Positions 63,000-64,000 of a stretch of 64,000 nt of DNA are shown here, in pieces. The stretch spans positions 234,193 to 298,192 of the forward strand of contig CAJNDS010002722.1 of assembly GCA_905221605.1 (NCBI GenBank), given 5' to 3'. Below the pieces are notes generated by a model that had not been told where the DNA came from, ran no database searches, and saw only the letters and a list, made by a program, of their open reading frames with translations. A program made the translations under genes and the position numbers. Positions within the stretch are counted from its first letter, which is position 1. Each line of letters starts with the position of its first letter. The DNA comes from Symbiodinium natans (Eukaryota; Sar; Dinophyceae; Suessiales; Symbiodiniaceae).

Positions 63000-63840
63000 G
63001 TGATCAATCATAGGGCCCACAAAACAGCACATAAGAACAAACTTCGGATGGGGACATCCCATATGGGGGTCTACGAAAGACCCCCCCAAATAGTAGGATC
63101 CCCTTAGAATAGGACCCCAACAAGGTACCTCTAATTTCGGAAAACCCCCATGTCCCACATAAAGCCCCGCATAGTGAAGCCCAATAAGGTAGCCTTTTTG
63201 GGGGCCCCTGAATCAAGGGAGTCAGACTCGGAGCCCTCACGATGTGACCCTAATATAACTCCTCACAGGGCCCTTAGATTCCCTTAGAGGATCTTAAACG
63301 AGGTCCCCAAACCGAAAGGGTACCAATGTTAGAGCGTAGGGGCACTGAGCCCTGAAGCCCTAAAGGCCCAGATGGAGCCCCTAAACCCAAAACCCTCAAC
63401 GCCAAGCCCTAAGCCCTAAGCCCTGAACCATAAACCCATAGTTTAGAGTTAAGAGTTTAAGTTTAGGGTTCGGTGCTTCAGGTTTGCTAAGGGTGTGTTT
63501 GCTTGGTAGCCCAGTAGGTGAAATTGCAATTTGTTGGGTGCACTGCCTACCTGTGTACGTCGAGGGTTTAGATTTGTTGCCCCCAAAGTCTATACACCAA
63601 ATAGAATAGAATCTCCTTAAAGGGACCCCCAAACAGGGTACGCCATTTATACACCTAAATAGAATAGAATCCCCTCAAAGGGACCCCCAAAAAGGGTCCC
63701 CCCCCCCCTTTTTTCGGAAACCCCCAGTTAGGGCTCTGAGGACTCGGATGTATGTTGGGCGAAGGATTGTTCTGGGTGTTTAGGGTTTAGGGTTGAAGTG
63801 TGAGACTTTGGGTCTAGGGCTCCATTCGGCCACTCTGCTG
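63000..63840. other. no supported exon; dispersed repeat copy
   Basis: 63030-63140 is an inverted copy of the element at 17440-17525 and 40840-40925. Near 63590-63700 a segment with cacctaaatagaatagaat-type sequence occurs twice. Open minus-strand frames lack motifs. Confidence 0.5.
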
Positions 63841-63843
63841 CAG

Positions 63844-63897
63844 GTGTTGCTGGGATGGCACCGACTCGTTGCTTCGGTCCTCTTGTCGGATTCGACC
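63844..63897 (+). CDS. candidate exon
   Basis: Acceptor ctctgctgcag|G opens VLLGWHRLVASVLLSDST, ending at a CCCTAAA array. Hydrophobic; possibly the next exon of the RRM gene or a new gene. Confidence 0.5.
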
Positions 63898-64000
63898 CTA
63901 AACCCTAAGCCCCAAGCCCTAAACCCTAAACCCTAAATTTGAAGAGCCTCCAGCTCATGCCGCCTACATGGGTGGGGGTGGGAGGTGGGGTGGCGGTGGG

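Larger units (their letters stand above)
8880..64000. repeat. pervasive interspersed TTTAGGG / CCCTAAA arrays
   Basis: Arrays of 2-17 copies of the heptamer recur every 100-400 bases, in both orientations and often alternating. The longest include 11705-11825, 12632-12703, 30541-30638, 31905-31981, 33685-33805, 40330-40425, 41408-41478, 45128-45235, 57110-57188, 60185-60240, 61620-61694 and 62940-63001. One heptamer shifts the frame by one base, so any array of three or more copies has a stop in every frame. The arrays therefore cannot be coding. Most lie in what look like introns between exon islands. Confidence 0.95.

Noticed and set aside
8880-64000. True chromosome end (telomere)
   Set aside because: Arrays are short, occur in both orientations throughout, and alternate with exons; no long terminal array is present.
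1-64000. tRNA, rRNA or spliced-leader RNA genes
   Set aside because: No cloverleaf with conserved TTCGANNC box, rRNA core or recognisable spliced-leader sequence was seen by eye on either strand.

Overview
The window reads as nuclear DNA of an alveolate protist, most likely a dinoflagellate, with a coccidian such as Eimeria as the main alternative. From about 8.9 kb to the end it is saturated with short arrays of the telomere-type heptamer TTTAGGG and its complement CCCTAAA. Between the arrays lie small, GC-richer islands, typically 40-120 bases, that look like exons. They have an open frame, a pyrimidine-AG acceptor (usually AG|G) and a GT, GC or occasionally GA donor. All exons I trust are on the + strand. 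Dinoflagellate is favoured by AG|G acceptors, frequent GC donors, one-directional coding, and a decayed gene whose motifs I associate with large dinoflagellate protein families. Eimeria is kept open because telomere-like heptamers and CAG-rich coding tracts are known there.

Layout. 1-1.5 kb is unique, with no supported gene. 1.49-5.66 kb is a 2.08-kb unit present twice in tandem. 5.8-6.2 kb is a degenerate TTAGG-type array. 6.2-8.7 kb is an AT-rich array of a roughly 235-bp unit that flips orientation near 7.5-7.6 kb, making a giant inverted repeat. 8.9-64 kb is the exon-island and telomere-like-repeat territory, interrupted by local satellites (AAAGTCT at 12.7 kb, TTTTGGGTG at 15.5 kb, CCCTAAAA at 53.4 kb, AACCCTG at 58 kb) and by a 35.5-38.2 kb block of two palindromic arrays bounded by an inverted 27-base sequence.

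Genes. The best-resolved gene is a 2-oxoglutarate/Fe(II) oxygenase of the prolyl 4-hydroxylase type. Its exons at 19.7, 21.0, 22.4, 23.0, (24.4), 25.45, 26.5, 27.85 and 28.34 kb mostly join in frame and carry the iron ligands HxD and distal H and the 2OG-binding basic residue. Weaker candidate 5' exons lie at 11.6 and 15.2 kb. A frameshifted pseudogene (23.15-23.99 kb) sits inside one of its introns. Farther along are an acidic-protein exon group (33-35 kb), a four-exon set at 39-40.6 kb, a Gln-rich gene ending in an Arg/Ser-rich tail (50.3-52.85 kb), and an RNA-recognition-motif protein whose exons lie at about 62.0-62.9 kb, perhaps starting at 58.6 kb. Many other islands look coding but cannot be assigned to a gene by eye.

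No tRNA, rRNA, CRISPR array or intact transposase/reverse transcriptase was recognised. Exon calls come from reading frames and splice signals only; no search or transcript data were available.
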